DNA from: Pseudofrankia saprophytica
GTDB lineage: Bacteria; Actinomycetota; Actinomycetes; Frankiales; Frankiaceae
Assembly (NCBI RefSeq): GCF_000235425.2
Contig: NZ_KI912267.1
Span: 1,415,290 to 1,479,289 of the forward strand
Direction: 5' to 3'
Length of the DNA stretch: 64,000 nt
Below, piece after piece: positions 1 to 12,914 of the stretch. Below the pieces are notes generated by a model. The model was given only the letters and a program-made list of their open reading frames with translations. It ran no database searches and was not told the origin of the DNA. Made by a program: the position numbers and the translations under genes. Position 1 is the first letter of the stretch. Each line of letters starts with the position of its first letter.

Positions 1-666
1 GCAACGTCGAAGACTCGGACGCTACTGCTGGACGGTGCCGAGCACCTCATGCTCGCTCAAGGTTATGCGGCGGTGACCTACCGGGGTGTCGCCACCCAGG
101 CCGGCGTCACCCCCGGGCTCGTCCAGTACTACTTCCCGGCGCTCGACGACCTCCTCGTTGCCCTGGTCCGACGCGGCATCGAGCAGAGCCTGGCTCGGCT
201 GGCCACCTCGCTCGAGACAGAACCTCCTTTGCGCGCCGTCTGGGAGGACGCCGGCGACAAGGCTCGATCGGCCCTCATGGCGGAATTCATGGCCCTCGCC
301 AATCATCACAAGAAGATCCGAAGCGAACTCGTGAAGGCGGGAGAACAGGCGCGCACACTCGCACTCGCCGCGCTGTCGGCCCGGTCGAGCGAATACCCGC
401 GGTCACCGGATTCACCCTCCCCGGAAGCGCTCCTGTTTCTTATGATCAGTACTCCACGGATGATCGCGATGGAGGAGACGATCGGCCTCTCGACATTCCA
501 TGCCGAGACGGTCGACTTCATCGAGCGTTACCTCGACCGGGTCGAGCCCCGGCCGCGAGCCACTCCGAGACGGTATCGAGACCAGGTTCTCGCGAACGAC
601 AGGAAACATGATCGACCACGTGGGCCGGCGGCGGCCGACCCGGGCTCCCTGTCGAGGCCGACATGA
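1..666 (+). CDS. TetR-family transcriptional regulator, 5' partial
   Basis: The frame is open from base 1, so the start lies outside the window; about 16 residues (…TRTLLLDGAEHL) precede the first internal Met at 49. The opening 60 residues form a TetR-type helix-turn-helix: VTYRGVATQAGVTPGLVQYY is the HTH and the following FPALDDLLVALV is the usual start of helix 4. The rest is a helical ligand-binding region of ordinary length, with a basic, Pro-rich tail (about 175-205) that looks weakly conserved. It is probably a DNA-binding repressor responding to a small ligand; no ligand can be read from the sequence. It is convergent with the permease at 730-2379, so a regulatory link to that gene is not implied. 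The family call is firm; the target is unknown. Confidence 0.85.
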   Translation, partial: ATSKTRTLLLDGAEHLMLAQGYAAVTYRGVATQAGVTPGLVQYYFPALDDLLVALVRRGIEQSLARLATSLETEPPLRAVWEDAGDKARSALMAEFMALANHHKKIRSELVKAGEQARTLALAALSARSSEYPRSPDSPSPEALLFLMISTPRMIAMEETIGLSTFHAETVDFIERYLDRVEPRPRATPRRYRDQVLANDRKHDRPRGPAAADPGSLSRPT

Positions 667-694
667 AAGGGTGCCCGGGTTGGCCGCCGGCTGA

Positions 695-721
695 TCAGTC
701 GGCTCAGTCGGCTCAGTCGGC
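695..721. repeat. Three tandem 9-bp units between convergent genes
   Basis: TCAGTCGGC is repeated three times head to tail, between the TetR stop (666) and the permease stop (730). The last unit touches the permease 3' end. It is too short to be a named element and is probably slippage. Confidence 0.6.
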
Positions 722-729
722 CGGGTGGG

Positions 730-2379
730 TCAGGACTGGGCCGGGAGCACGTGGTCGCCGACCTTGTCCGTCGAGAGGTCGAGCGAGCAGATGTAGGCGT
801 CGTGCGTCTGGCACCTGACCATGTCCGGCCGTTCGTACTCCTGCCGGCAGACGTGGCAGGTGAGGGTCTCGCCTGACGGGTTGCCGTACTCGTCGTACAT
901 CGGCAGGTCGATGCCGTCGTCCGTGCGGCGCAGGTAGTACCTGCCCCTCGTGGCCACGGCCAGGATCGGTGGCAGGACGAGGGCGAGCACGATCGCCACG
1001 AGCGGCGAGTAGGGCTTGAGCCCGGAGCCGAGGCCGCCGTAGAAGTCGATGATCGAGATTCCCGCGGCCAGCACCATCGACCCGAACCCGACCGGGTTGA
1101 CGGCGTAGAGCATGCCGCGGCGGAATTCGGGCTTCAGCGGCGAGATCTTGAGCAGGTACTTGTTGAACACGATGTCGGAGGCGACCGCGACCACCCAGGC
1201 CATGCCACAGTTGGCATAGAAGGCGAGGATCGTGTTGAGGAAGCTGAACATGTCGGCCTCCATCAGGATCAGCGCCACGAGCAGATTGAAGCCGAGGAAG
1301 ACCAGCCGGCCGGGGTACGTCTTCGTGATCCGGGTGAACGAGTTGGTCCAGGCCAGCGAACCGGAGTAGGCGTTGGTCACGTTGATCTTGACCTGGCTGA
1401 TCACCACGAGCGCGACGGCGAGGGCCAGCGCGCCCCAGTGCGGCAGGAGGTCCTGGTAGATCTCCAGGAACTGGTGCACCGGCTGGTTGGCCACGCCCGC
1501 GCCGTCCGCGACGTTGGCGATGATGTAGACGGCCAGGAACATGCCGATGATCTGCTTGATGGCACCGAAGACCACCCAGCCCGGACCGGCCAGCACCATC
1601 GCGGTCCACCAGCGGCGCGAGTTCTCCGGCGTGCGCGGCGGCATGAAGCGCAGGTAGTCGATCTGCTCGGCGATCTGGGCGATCAGTGAGAGACAGACGC
1701 CGGCCGCCAGGAAGACCGAGCCGAGGTCGAACCCGCCCTTGCCGTCCTGCCCGCCGTAGTCGAAGAACGCGCCGATCGAGTCGGGGTGGCGGATCAGCAG
1801 GTAGGCGAACGGCAGCACCATCAGCACCAGCCACAACGGCGTCGTCCAGAGCTGGAGTGTGGAGAGCAGCTTCATGCCGTACACCACGAGCGGGAAGATG
1901 ACGATCGTGGAGGTCGCGTAGCCGATCCACAGCGGGATGTGGAGGCCCAGGTTCAGGCCCTGGGCCATGATCGAGCCCTCCAGGGCGAAGAAGATGAACG
2001 TGAAGGACGCAAAGATCACGTTCGAGACGACCGAGCCGTAGTAGCCGAAGCCGCTACCCCGGGTGATCAGGTCGAGGTCCAGGTTGTAGCGGGCGGCGTA
2101 GAAGGCCAGCGGAAATCCGGTCAGGATGATCACAACGGCGAAGACGGCGATGCCCCACAGGGCGTTCGTCGTTCCGTAGGAGATGCCGATGTTGGCCCCG
2201 ATGGCGAAGTCCGCGAGGTAGGCGATGCCACCGAGGGCCGAGATCGCGACCATGCCCGTGCCCCACCGCCGGTAACTGCGCGGCGCGAACCGGAGCGTGT
2301 AGTCCTCCAGGGTCTCCTTGGCGGATCCGGTGCTGGGTTGGTGGGTTGCGGGGTCGTGCGGGAGGCTGACGGTGCTCAT
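730..2379 (-). CDS. NCS1-family nucleobase/cation permease with Cys-rich C-terminal tail
   Basis: 549 residues from the ATG at 2379, which has AGAAAGG upstream; the frame is open further upstream but lacks family similarity there. The N-terminal TLEDYTLRFAPRSYRRWGTG and the roughly twelve hydrophobic segments, including IDYLRFMPPRTPENSRRWW and the KINVTNAYSGSLAWTNSFTR region, are typical of NCS1 (purine/cytosine, hydantoin or allantoin type) transporters, which move a nucleobase-like substrate into the cell with Na+ or H+. After the last membrane segment come about 70 extra cytoplasmic residues. They hold C-x2-C (CHVCRQEYE), then C-x7-C (CQTHDAYIC) with a nearby His, a possible zinc site. The gene lies 185 bp downstream of a histidine kinase and a SARP-receiver regulator on the same strand, so that pair may control it. 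The substrate is not determinable. Confidence 0.85.
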   Translation of the reverse strand: MSTVSLPHDPATHQPSTGSAKETLEDYTLRFAPRSYRRWGTGMVAISALGGIAYLADFAIGANIGISYGTTNALWGIAVFAVVIILTGFPLAFYAARYNLDLDLITRGSGFGYYGSVVSNVIFASFTFIFFALEGSIMAQGLNLGLHIPLWIGYATSTIVIFPLVVYGMKLLSTLQLWTTPLWLVLMVLPFAYLLIRHPDSIGAFFDYGGQDGKGGFDLGSVFLAAGVCLSLIAQIAEQIDYLRFMPPRTPENSRRWWTAMVLAGPGWVVFGAIKQIIGMFLAVYIIANVADGAGVANQPVHQFLEIYQDLLPHWGALALAVALVVISQVKINVTNAYSGSLAWTNSFTRITKTYPGRLVFLGFNLLVALILMEADMFSFLNTILAFYANCGMAWVVAVASDIVFNKYLLKISPLKPEFRRGMLYAVNPVGFGSMVLAAGISIIDFYGGLGSGLKPYSPLVAIVLALVLPPILAVATRGRYYLRRTDDGIDLPMYDEYGNPSGETLTCHVCRQEYERPDMVRCQTHDAYICSLDLSTDKVGDHVLPAQS

Positions 2380-2564
2380 CGCGGACTGCCTTTCTGCGGG
2401 CGCGGGTCCGAGGCCGCCGGAACAACGGGCGACGGGCGACGGGGGCGGCGCTGACCCCTGCCGATCAGCGAACATCCGGCCGCTAAACAACCGCCAAGCG
2501 ACGACCAAGTGCCCTGGCCACCGCCGAAAGCGGCGGCGTCAACCCCGCGCGCACGGCGACGCCT

Positions 2565-5836
<3,272 letters not shown>

Positions 5837-5840
<4 letters not shown>

Positions 5841-7216
5841 GCGTGTTCGGGCCCGGTGCCGATCCGAGCCTGGGAGACCTCCGCTCGAAGCATGGCGATC
5901 TCGGTCCGCAGGGCTGTCTCCCGCTCGGCCGCCGACCGCCTGGCCTGCAGCGAGGAGCGCAGCCGGGCCCGGAGCATCGTCGAGCTGTATGGCTTCGGCA
6001 GGTAGTCGATCGCGCCCAGCTCGATGCAGCGCACCACGCTCTCCAGCTCCGGCACTGCCGACACCATGATCACCGGGACGTCGGCCAGGACGGGATCTGC
6101 CTTGATCTCGGCCAGCGTCGCGTACCCGTCCAGCACCGGCATGAGCAGATCCAGCAGGACGATGTCGAACCCGCGCGGATCGTCATCGGCGGCCCGCAGC
6201 ATCTCGAGCGCCCGGTGGCCGTTCTCCGCCGTCTCCACCTCGTGACCGAGCTGGGCCACGGCGGACGCGAGGAGCCTGCGATTGATGGCGGTGTCATCGA
6301 CCACCAGGACTCGGCCGCGCCGATCCGCGGGCGGCGGCTCGTGGTCCGGCGTCGCCACCTCGGCCGGGGACGTCGACGCGGACGCGGACATCGCCGTAGA
6401 CGTGGACGTCGCCGTGGGCACGGGCACGGGCGGCGGCGGCCGCCAGGCCAGGACGGGGTCCTGCCGCAGCACGGCCTGCTCCAGTTCTCGCAGCCCGGCG
6501 CCCGGCTCGAGCCCCAGTTCGTCGTTGAGCACCCGGCGGGTCTCGCGATAGGTGGCCAGCGCCTCCACCTGTCGCCCGCACCGGTACAGCCCGAGCATCA
6601 GCTGTGCCCGGAGGCGCTCTCGCAGCGGGTGCCGGCGCACCCACTGCTCGAGCTCCGCGACGAGCGCGGCGTGCCGACCCAGGGAGAGCTCGGCGTCGAT
6701 CCGGGCCTCGACCGCGCCGAGGTGCAGTTCCGTCAACCGGGCCGCCGCGGCCCGGACGAACGGCGTGACCGGGACGTCGGCGAGTGCCGGGCCGCGCAGC
6801 ATCGCCTCGGCGCGCAGCAGCAGCCGTGCCGCCCGCTGCGGGTCCCGGGCGTCGAGCGCCTCCCGGCCACGGGCGACCAGGTCGGTGAAGACGTGCGCGT
6901 CCACGGCCTGGGGCTCGATGTCGAGCAGGTAGCCGGGAGACGCCGTGACCAGGACGGTCGCCGTGCTACCGCGGGAACGCTCTGGTTCGAGTACCCGGCG
7001 CAGCTGCGAGACGAAGACCTGTACCGTGGCGGCCGCCCGGGCCGGCGGCTGCTCCGGCCACAGGTCGTCGATGAGCTGATCGACCGAGACCACCCTGCGG
7101 ACTCGGAGCAGGAGTGAGGCGAGGACAGCCCGCTGCTTGGGGCCGCCGACGTCCACCGGTTGCCCGTCCCGGTACATCTCGACGCGGCCAAGCAGCCGGA
7201 ACTCAAGGCCCACCAT
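5837..7216 (-). CDS. SARP/BTAD transcriptional activator with C-terminal receiver domain
   Basis: 459 residues. Residues 1-95 are an OmpR-like winged helix of the SARP type ([43 protein letters not shown]). Residues about 100-250 are the BTAD helical domain ([18 protein letters not shown]). A Pro/Ser/Thr linker (258-297) follows, then a full receiver domain: VLVVDD with D307/D308, phospho-acceptor D356 in LLDLLMP, K408 in YLPKPY. It ends in a likely coiled coil (about 424-450). SARPs bind direct repeats and recruit RNA polymerase; a receiver on the C-terminal side is unusual. The gene is promoter-proximal and overlaps the hybrid kinase by GTGA, so they probably form a phosphorelay pair. The start at 7216 lacks a clear ribosome-binding site, and GTG 7213 is equally possible. 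Confidence 0.9.
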
Positions 7217-7394
7217 CCGTCGATCGTCACCAGTAGGTGTTCACGACACGTAAGCCTTGGATTACGTTCGCATGGCCGGGCGTCAGGCACGGCGCGGGCG
7301 TCCCGCGGAGCTACCCGGGGAACGGGCCGGCCCGGCCGAGGAGCACGGGCACGTCGTGACGTCGGACAGGGTGCGACGAAAGGCGGGAGCCACG

Positions 7395-8915
7395 ATGGAC
7401 AGGTCCGCGACGCCGCGCCTCCCGGCCACGGTCGCCCGGGTGCTGGACGCCGCCCTCGCGTCGCGGCCGGGCGCCACCGCGGTCGACGCGGTCTCCGGCG
7501 CGTGGTCGTACGCCGAGCTCGACGAGCAGGCCGGGCGGGCCGCTGGCGCTCTGTGGTCACTCGGCGTCCGCCCGGGCGACCGGGTCGCGGCCTGCCTGCC
7601 CAACGACCTGGACATCGTCGCGGCCTTCCACGGCGCGCAGCGGATCGGGGCGGTCTGGGCGGGGATCGGAGAGGCGCTGGCAGGAGGCGAGCAGGAGGAG
7701 CTGCGCGATATCTGCGAGCCGCGCGTCGTGCTGGCCGGGCCGCGCTGCCAGCTGAGCTCCCCCGGCCGCGTCGATCCCGACCGGTGGGCGGTGCTGCTGG
7801 CCGGCGCCGAGCAGGCCCCGCCGGTCGAGGTGGACGCCGACGCGCCGGCCGGGATCGCGTTCACCAGCGGGACGTCGGGGCGGCCGAAGGCGGTGGTGCA
7901 CAGCCAGCGCAACCTGCTCCTGCCGGGCGCGGTCCTCGTCGCCACCCGCGGCTGGGGCCCCCAGCTGCGCAAGGGCGACAGTTTCCCGTTCACGATCCTC
8001 AACCTGATGGTGCTGTCCACGCTGCTCACCGCGCAGGCCGGTGGGTGCGCCGTCGTGATGAACCGCCGCGACGTCGATGGCGTCGCTGAGTGGATCTCGA
8101 CTCGCCGGGTCACGGTGTGGAACGGGGCGCCGGCCCAGCTCCACGACCTCGCCAGACGCCCGGAGGCCGACCTCAGCTCCCTCGAGGAGGTGTGGAGCGG
8201 AGGAAGCGACACCCCGGACGCGCTGCGCCAGGCCTTCGCCGACACGCACGGGCTGCTCCCCCGGGCCACCTACGGCCTGACCGAGGCGCCCACGGTGGTG
8301 TCGATCGACCCGCCGGGTAAGGAGTGGCGCCCAGGCGCGAGCGGCCGCGTCCTGCCGCACTACGACGTCGCGGCCTACGACGACGAGGGGCGCCGGCTGC
8401 CGGCCGGCGAGCCCGGTGAGCTGCGGCTGAGCGGGGCCGCCACCGGCCCGTGGGCGGGAGCGTGGCACCCGACGCTCGGGTACTGGGAGCGGGGAGCCGT
8501 CCGCCCGCCGGAACCGGGACCCGTCGCGACCGGTGACATCGGGACCGTCGACGGCGACGGCTGGCTGCGGGTGCTGGACCGCAGGAAGCTGGTCATCATC
8601 CGGGGCGGGGCGAACGTCTACCCGCTCGAAGTGGAACGGGTCATCTCGGCGCACCCGGACGTCGCCCGGGTCGCGGTGTGCGCCGTGCCCGACGACCGTC
8701 TCGGGCAACGGGTGGCCGCCCTGGTCGAGAGCGCGGGCCCGGCGGCGCTGGATCTCGACGCGCTCGCGGCGCTGTGCCGCCGCGAGCTGGCTCCTTACAA
8801 GGTCCCGGAGATCTGGTCCCAGGTCGACGCCCTGCCGGTGAACGCCATGGGCAAGGTACGACGCACCGGCCTGCTGGAGCTCGCGGGCCTCGACCGGCAC
8901 CCCGAGGGCAACTGA
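7395..8915 (+). CDS. AMP-dependent acyl-CoA synthetase/ligase
   Basis: 506 residues from the ATG at 7395, preceded by GGGAG at good spacing; the frame is open further upstream but that part is not conserved. It carries the ANL-superfamily motifs: the phosphate loop TSGTSGRPKAVVHS (about 157-170), TYGLTEAP as the A5-like aromatic motif, GDIGTVDGDGWLRVLDR with the ATP-ribose Asp, and the C-terminal hinge with Lys in NAMGKVRR. It should adenylate a carboxylic acid and pass it to CoA (or to a carrier). It stands alone, with a short gap to the convergent glycosyltransferase, so the acid substrate cannot be inferred. A 23-bp direct repeat straddles its stop codon. Confidence 0.9.
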   Translation: MDRSATPRLPATVARVLDAALASRPGATAVDAVSGAWSYAELDEQAGRAAGALWSLGVRPGDRVAACLPNDLDIVAAFHGAQRIGAVWAGIGEALAGGEQEELRDICEPRVVLAGPRCQLSSPGRVDPDRWAVLLAGAEQAPPVEVDADAPAGIAFTSGTSGRPKAVVHSQRNLLLPGAVLVATRGWGPQLRKGDSFPFTILNLMVLSTLLTAQAGGCAVVMNRRDVDGVAEWISTRRVTVWNGAPAQLHDLARRPEADLSSLEEVWSGGSDTPDALRQAFADTHGLLPRATYGLTEAPTVVSIDPPGKEWRPGASGRVLPHYDVAAYDDEGRRLPAGEPGELRLSGAATGPWAGAWHPTLGYWERGAVRPPEPGPVATGDIGTVDGDGWLRVLDRRKLVIIRGGANVYPLEVERVISAHPDVARVAVCAVPDDRLGQRVAALVESAGPAALDLDALAALCRRELAPYKVPEIWSQVDALPVNAMGKVRRTGLLELAGLDRHPEGN

Positions 8916-8938
8916 CCTCGACCGGCACCCCGAAGGCA
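8888..8938. repeat. 23-bp direct repeat across the ligase stop codon
   Basis: CCTCGACCGGCACCCCGA plus five bases occurs at 8888-8910 and again at 8916-8938, with one mismatch and a 28-bp period. The ligase stop codon lies between the copies, so the last residues of the protein are duplicated into the untranslated region. This reads as a recent slippage duplication. Confidence 0.7.
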
Positions 8939-9034
8939 CCCGGCCTCGATGGCGGGGCTCTCCCGCCGCTCGGCCAGCTTGTGGAAGACACCGGAATACC
9001 GATCCGACGCGGTCCTGTCCACGCGACGCACCTA

Positions 9035-10243
9035 TCACCAACGGTTGTCCGCCTGACGATGACCCTGTTGGCAACAACAACCACCACCGTCACCCATCCT
9101 TTCGTCACTGCCGGTGCCCACCCGCGGAGGCGTGAGCAGGGCGGCGAGCCGAGCGCCGAGGTGCTCCCAGGTCCAGCGGGCACGCATCCAGGCGCGGCCG
9201 GCCTCGCCCATGCGGTATCGGCGGACCGGATCGGCAAGAAGCATCTTCACGGCCGCGGCGACCTCGATGACATCCGCGCCGTCGACCACCAGGCCCGTCT
9301 CACCGTGACGGACGACGTCCGGCGCTCCACCCGCGGCGCCGGTGATCACCGGTAGGCCGGCGGCCGCGGCCTCGAGGGCCGCGAGGCCAAGGCCTTCCCG
9401 ACCGAGGCCCATGGCGTGAGCGCGAGACGGCAATGCGAACACGTCGGCCGCGTCCAGGTAGGCGGGCAACGCATCGGCGGACACAGCGCCGGTGAAGTGC
9501 ACGCTCGCGTCGACACCGACGCTGCGGGCAAGGTGCCGCAGCACGCGAGCGTCCGGGCCTTGGCCGATGATGAGCAGCAGAGCACCCGGGTGACGGCGCA
9601 GCACGGCCGGCCACGCGCGGATCAGCATGTCCTGACCCTTGCGGGCGACCAGGCGGCCGACGCACGCCACCACAGGCCGCCCGCCCCAACCATGGACGCG
9701 ACGGAGGTCCGCGCCGCCGGCATCGGGCCGGAACCGGTTGACGTCAACACCGCCGGTCAGCGGCTCGAAACGTACCGACGGCGACACCACCGTACGAAGT
9801 CGCCGCAGGCTGAAGTCCGTCACGTATGTCAGGACATCGACCCGGTCGCCTACGGCGCGCACGACCGACCGGCCGACCGGGACGTACGACCAGCCGAACT
9901 CGTGTCCGTGCGTCGAGCCCACGACCCAGTCGACGCCGGCTCGCCGGAGGGCGGGCGTGACCAGGGCGCGCGGTGTCGCGGACGGAAACCAGGCCGCCGA
10001 GCAGTCCGCCGCGGCGGCGAGTCGTCCCAGCCGACGCCCGGCGTCCGGAGAGGTCATCGCGGCCGCGGAGCTGCGGATCACCGAGAACGGCGCGGCCGCG
10101 TCCTGGCGCTCGGCGTCCGGATGCGGGGGCGCGACGACCACGAGCCGGTCCGCCGGTAGCGCGGCGGACAGCTGCCGGGCGAACGTCTCGATGCCTCCGA
10201 TGACCGGGGGAAATTTGTCCGCGACCACCAGCGTCCGCGGCAT
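9035..10243 (-). CDS. GT4-family glycosyltransferase
   Basis: 402 residues from the Met of MPRTLVVADKFPPVIGGIE, the standard GT-B N-terminus with the nucleotide-sugar loop GG. An upstream ATG at 10327 in the same frame has its Shine-Dalgarno-like GGGAAGG too close to serve. The C-terminal domain has VACVGRLVARKGQDMLIRAW and the E-x7-E signature in REGLGLAALEAAAAGLPV. The closest remembered class is the actinobacterial PimB/mannosyltransferase group, which acts on the cytoplasmic face on lipid or glycan acceptors; that assignment is inference. The C-terminal tail GGGCCCQQGHRQ is odd and Cys-rich. No other cell-envelope gene is adjacent. Confidence 0.85.
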   Translation of the reverse strand: MPRTLVVADKFPPVIGGIETFARQLSAALPADRLVVVAPPHPDAERQDAAAPFSVIRSSAAAMTSPDAGRRLGRLAAAADCSAAWFPSATPRALVTPALRRAGVDWVVGSTHGHEFGWSYVPVGRSVVRAVGDRVDVLTYVTDFSLRRLRTVVSPSVRFEPLTGGVDVNRFRPDAGGADLRRVHGWGGRPVVACVGRLVARKGQDMLIRAWPAVLRRHPGALLLIIGQGPDARVLRHLARSVGVDASVHFTGAVSADALPAYLDAADVFALPSRAHAMGLGREGLGLAALEAAAAGLPVITGAAGGAPDVVRHGETGLVVDGADVIEVAAAVKMLLADPVRRYRMGEAGRAWMRARWTWEHLGARLAALLTPPRVGTGSDERMGDGGGCCCQQGHRQADNRW

Positions 10244-10849
10244 CGTCCACCGCTCGGGGCCGATGGACGGGCGAGGACCGGTTGGCCCGCCCGGAGCGGT
10301 CAGATCCGACCCGAAGGAGTGCTCCATACCTTCCCAGCATTGACACGGCTCATGAGGCCACGATGTGAGGCGAAGTCAGCCAGGCGGTCCAATCCCGGCA
10401 CGGCGACCCGGCCGGGGCGGATCTGGCACGCGTCATCCGACGACATCTCCGTCGAAGGTGAACCCCTCACCGGGCGGCCCCGGCGCGGCAACGCGGCGGT
10501 ACGCCTCTCGTCCTCGACCACCGGCACCCGCATGGCCGCACGTTAGGACCGCCACGATGTGAATTCGATGTGTGTACCGCCGATCCAGGGCAGGCCCTGG
10601 CGGCTCGCGATCCGGCCTGGCGCCGCGCGGCGTCAGCTCGGTGAGGTTTGACCAGATCGACGTCGGCGACCCGGTGACGCCGGCGCTCGGGCCGAGGCGA
10701 CGAGGCGAGGAGGCGGCGAGGGCACGCCGAGACACGGAGGAACGACCTCCACGAACAGTCGCCAAACTTTTCGTGAAGCAGGTATGCGACCTGAGTCGGG
10801 CGGTTAGCCTCCGAATCGGACATTCGACGCGAATGCGGGGTTACCGATC
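10244..10849. other. Intergenic region, no gene seen
   Basis: About 600 bp between the glycosyltransferase and the SapA-like gene. The open frames here are Arg/Pro-rich with no recognisable motif and no good ribosome-binding site. No strong hairpin was found. It presumably holds the promoters for the two divergent genes. Confidence 0.6.
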
Positions 10850-11875
10850 CTGACACTGGGCGGGTCCGCGGCCAACGACCACCCGAAGAGCATCGGGACG
10901 GGCGGGCAGCCGCCGGCGCCCGACCCGTCCAGCCCAAGCCCGTCCAGCCCCGCCGAGCACGGGGCCTTCCTCGAATCCTGGCGGCGGTCTTCACCCGGTC
11001 CCCGGCCGCGCGGCGCGATCCCCCGGCGCGTCTGGCTGGCCAGCATCGCGACAGCGGGGTTCGCCGCCGCGGTGACCGCGATCATCCTGATCGCCGTTAC
11101 CGCGAACGACGGCTCGGCCATGGCCACGAACGACCCCGCACCGACCACGTCCGCGGCGAGTCCAAACCCCGACCGGCCCGCGCGGCCTGGGGCGACGGCC
11201 ACACCGAGCACCGGGAAAGCACCAGCCGACCTCCCCAGTACGCAGGCAGAGCCAGGAAACGAGGCCCCGCCGCGTTCAGGTGGTGGTTCCGACGCCGGCG
11301 CGCCATCTCGGCCGGTCGGTATTCAGCCGCCGCCAGCGGTCCTCTCGACCCACGCCGACACCATCGCGGGCGAACCACCGGCCGCCGCGCCCGGACAGCA
11401 GGCAGCATCCACGCAGGGATCCGGATCCGGTGCCGGCTCGACCGCGAACTCGGGATCCGGGGCGGGTTCGGGTTCGGGTTCCAACTCCGGTTCGGCCGGT
11501 ACCACCACCACCACCACCTCCACTCCCAGCGCGGCGAAGACAAACCCCTACTCCGCCGCCCAGGTGTGCGGCTCCGGCTACTCCCAGGTCGACAGCCACA
11601 CCCTCACCAACGGCTCCACGACGGCCAAGATCTTCCTCATGTACGACGGCAGCAACAACTGCGTGGTCACGCTGAAGTCCGGTGCCGGCGTGGGCACGGC
11701 TCAGTCGATGTCGGCCTGGGTGCAGGCGCGCAACGGTTCGTCACAGGTGGTCGACGCGGGCTCCTACCAGTACTACGCGGGTCCGGTGAGGGCGTACGCG
11801 AAGGCGATCTGCGTGAAATGGGGTGGCAGCCTCGGCAACGTCTCGTGGAGCAGTGACTGGTCCCACTGCGGCTGA
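10850..11875 (+). CDS. Membrane-anchored or exported SapA-like protein
   Basis: The C-terminal 110 residues (CGSGYSQVDSHTLTNG to the closing HCG) resemble Streptomyces spore-associated protein A: paired Cys residues, SAYVQAR-type strands and a Trp/Gly-rich end (CVKWGGSLGN). Before it lie a Pro-rich region, a Ser/Gly-rich linker (SGSGAGS units, about 11420-11500) and a poly-Thr stretch. The only standard start, GTG 11072, would cut through a clear membrane segment (RRVWLASIATAGFAAAVTA followed by IILIAV). The frame stays open upstream to a stop at 10805 with no ATG, GTG or TTG. I therefore place the start provisionally at CTG 10850 (GGGG 9 bp upstream); ATC 10847 is also possible. Expected topology: short cytoplasmic N-terminus, one membrane anchor, extracellular linker and SapA-like domain. 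The role is unknown. Confidence 0.6.
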   Translation: MTLGGSAANDHPKSIGTGGQPPAPDPSSPSPSSPAEHGAFLESWRRSSPGPRPRGAIPRRVWLASIATAGFAAAVTAIILIAVTANDGSAMATNDPAPTTSAASPNPDRPARPGATATPSTGKAPADLPSTQAEPGNEAPPRSGGGSDAGAPSRPVGIQPPPAVLSTHADTIAGEPPAAAPGQQAASTQGSGSGAGSTANSGSGAGSGSGSNSGSAGTTTTTTSTPSAAKTNPYSAAQVCGSGYSQVDSHTLTNGSTTAKIFLMYDGSNNCVVTLKSGAGVGTAQSMSAWVQARNGSSQVVDAGSYQYYAGPVRAYAKAICVKWGGSLGNVSWSSDWSHCG

Positions 11876-11907
11876 CCCGCCTCCGCCGCGTGTCGCCACC
11901 TGCCGCG

Positions 11908-12753
11908 CTACGCCCGGATGCTGGTACCGCCGCCGGCACCAGGCGAGCCCATCGGGGCCGGTCCGCGTTGGCAGCGCGGGCACCAGTAGGTGACGCGCCC
12001 TTCCTCGGGGGCGTCCGACTGCGCCTGCTCAGCTACCCGGATGGCCGTACCGCACCGACGGCACGGCCGCCGGCCGCGGCCGTAGACCCACAGGTGCTCC
12101 CCCGGCCGCGCCGACCCGGTCGTGACCCGCGTGGGCCGATCCGCGTTGACCAGGATCATCTGTCGGGCTCGGTTGACAAGCCTGCCGAGATCGGGAACCT
12201 CGCCGACCCGCGTCCACGGCGAGACGCCGGCGACGAAGCACGCCTCGATCCGATAGATGTTTCCCAGGCCCGCGAGCACGGTCTGATCCAGCAGGACCAT
12301 GCCGATCTCGCTCTCCGGCCGGGCCAGCGCGGCCGCCAGCACACGGTCGAGGTCCCAGTCCGGCCCGAGCACGTCGGGACCGAGATGACCCACGACGGCC
12401 GGTTCGTCAGCGGTCCGCAGGATGTCGAGAACGGGCAGCCGATAGCCGACCGCGACGTGCCGCGCGTTGCCGAGCACCACCCGGATCTGCCAGCCGGGTC
12501 CGCCACGCCAGGGCTCGCCGGCGGCGAAGGTGCGCCACGCACCCTCCATCCGAAGGTGGGAATGCACCGTAGTACCGCCGGAGCAACGCATCAGCAGGTG
12601 CTTGCCGCGAGGCACCACCTCGAGCACCGTGCTGCCGGTCAGGTCGACCGTCGCGTACCGCGGCACCCTGAAGTCGCTGACAGACAGCACCTGACCAGCC
12701 AGCGCCTGGTGCAGCCGGCGGGCGGCCTGGTAGACGGTGTCTCCTTCTGGCAC
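11908..12753 (-). CDS. nei: Fpg/Nei-family DNA glycosylase (endonuclease VIII type)
   Basis: 281 residues from the GTG at 12753, preceded by GAGGGGGA. Met removal would expose the catalytic Pro2-Glu3 of PEGDTVYQAARRL. Lys of PRGKHLLM is the conserved beta-turn lysine. The helix-two-turn-helix appears as GNIYRIEACFVAGVSPW. The zinc finger is CRRCGTAIRV…WCPRCQRG (C-x2-C, then C-x2-C), with the Arg-rich VYGRGRRPC loop before it. Such enzymes excise oxidised pyrimidines or related lesions and cleave the backbone by beta/delta elimination. It is divergent from the GntR regulator at 13007 and shares that control region. Length is normal. Nei rather than Fpg rests on the PEGDT start. Confidence 0.92.
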   Translation of the reverse strand: MPEGDTVYQAARRLHQALAGQVLSVSDFRVPRYATVDLTGSTVLEVVPRGKHLLMRCSGGTTVHSHLRMEGAWRTFAAGEPWRGGPGWQIRVVLGNARHVAVGYRLPVLDILRTADEPAVVGHLGPDVLGPDWDLDRVLAAALARPESEIGMVLLDQTVLAGLGNIYRIEACFVAGVSPWTRVGEVPDLGRLVNRARQMILVNADRPTRVTTGSARPGEHLWVYGRGRRPCRRCGTAIRVAEQAQSDAPEEGRVTYWCPRCQRGPAPMGSPGAGGGTSIRA

Positions 12754-12914
12754 AGGTGTCCCCCTCGAACGACTCCGTCTTCGATTCTCGCCGGCCGGCC
12801 GTCGAACCGGCGAAGCCCGGACCGCCGACGTCATCTGATCCACGTCGAGGTGGCCGTCGAGGCGGCTGACCACAGCCGGCGTGAGGGACCCGTCCGGCGA
12901 CCAGTGGCCGAGCC

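Noticed and set aside
10319-10853. Small plus-strand frames between the glycosyltransferase and SapA-like gene
   Set aside because: Arg/Pro-rich, no ribosome-binding site, no motif.
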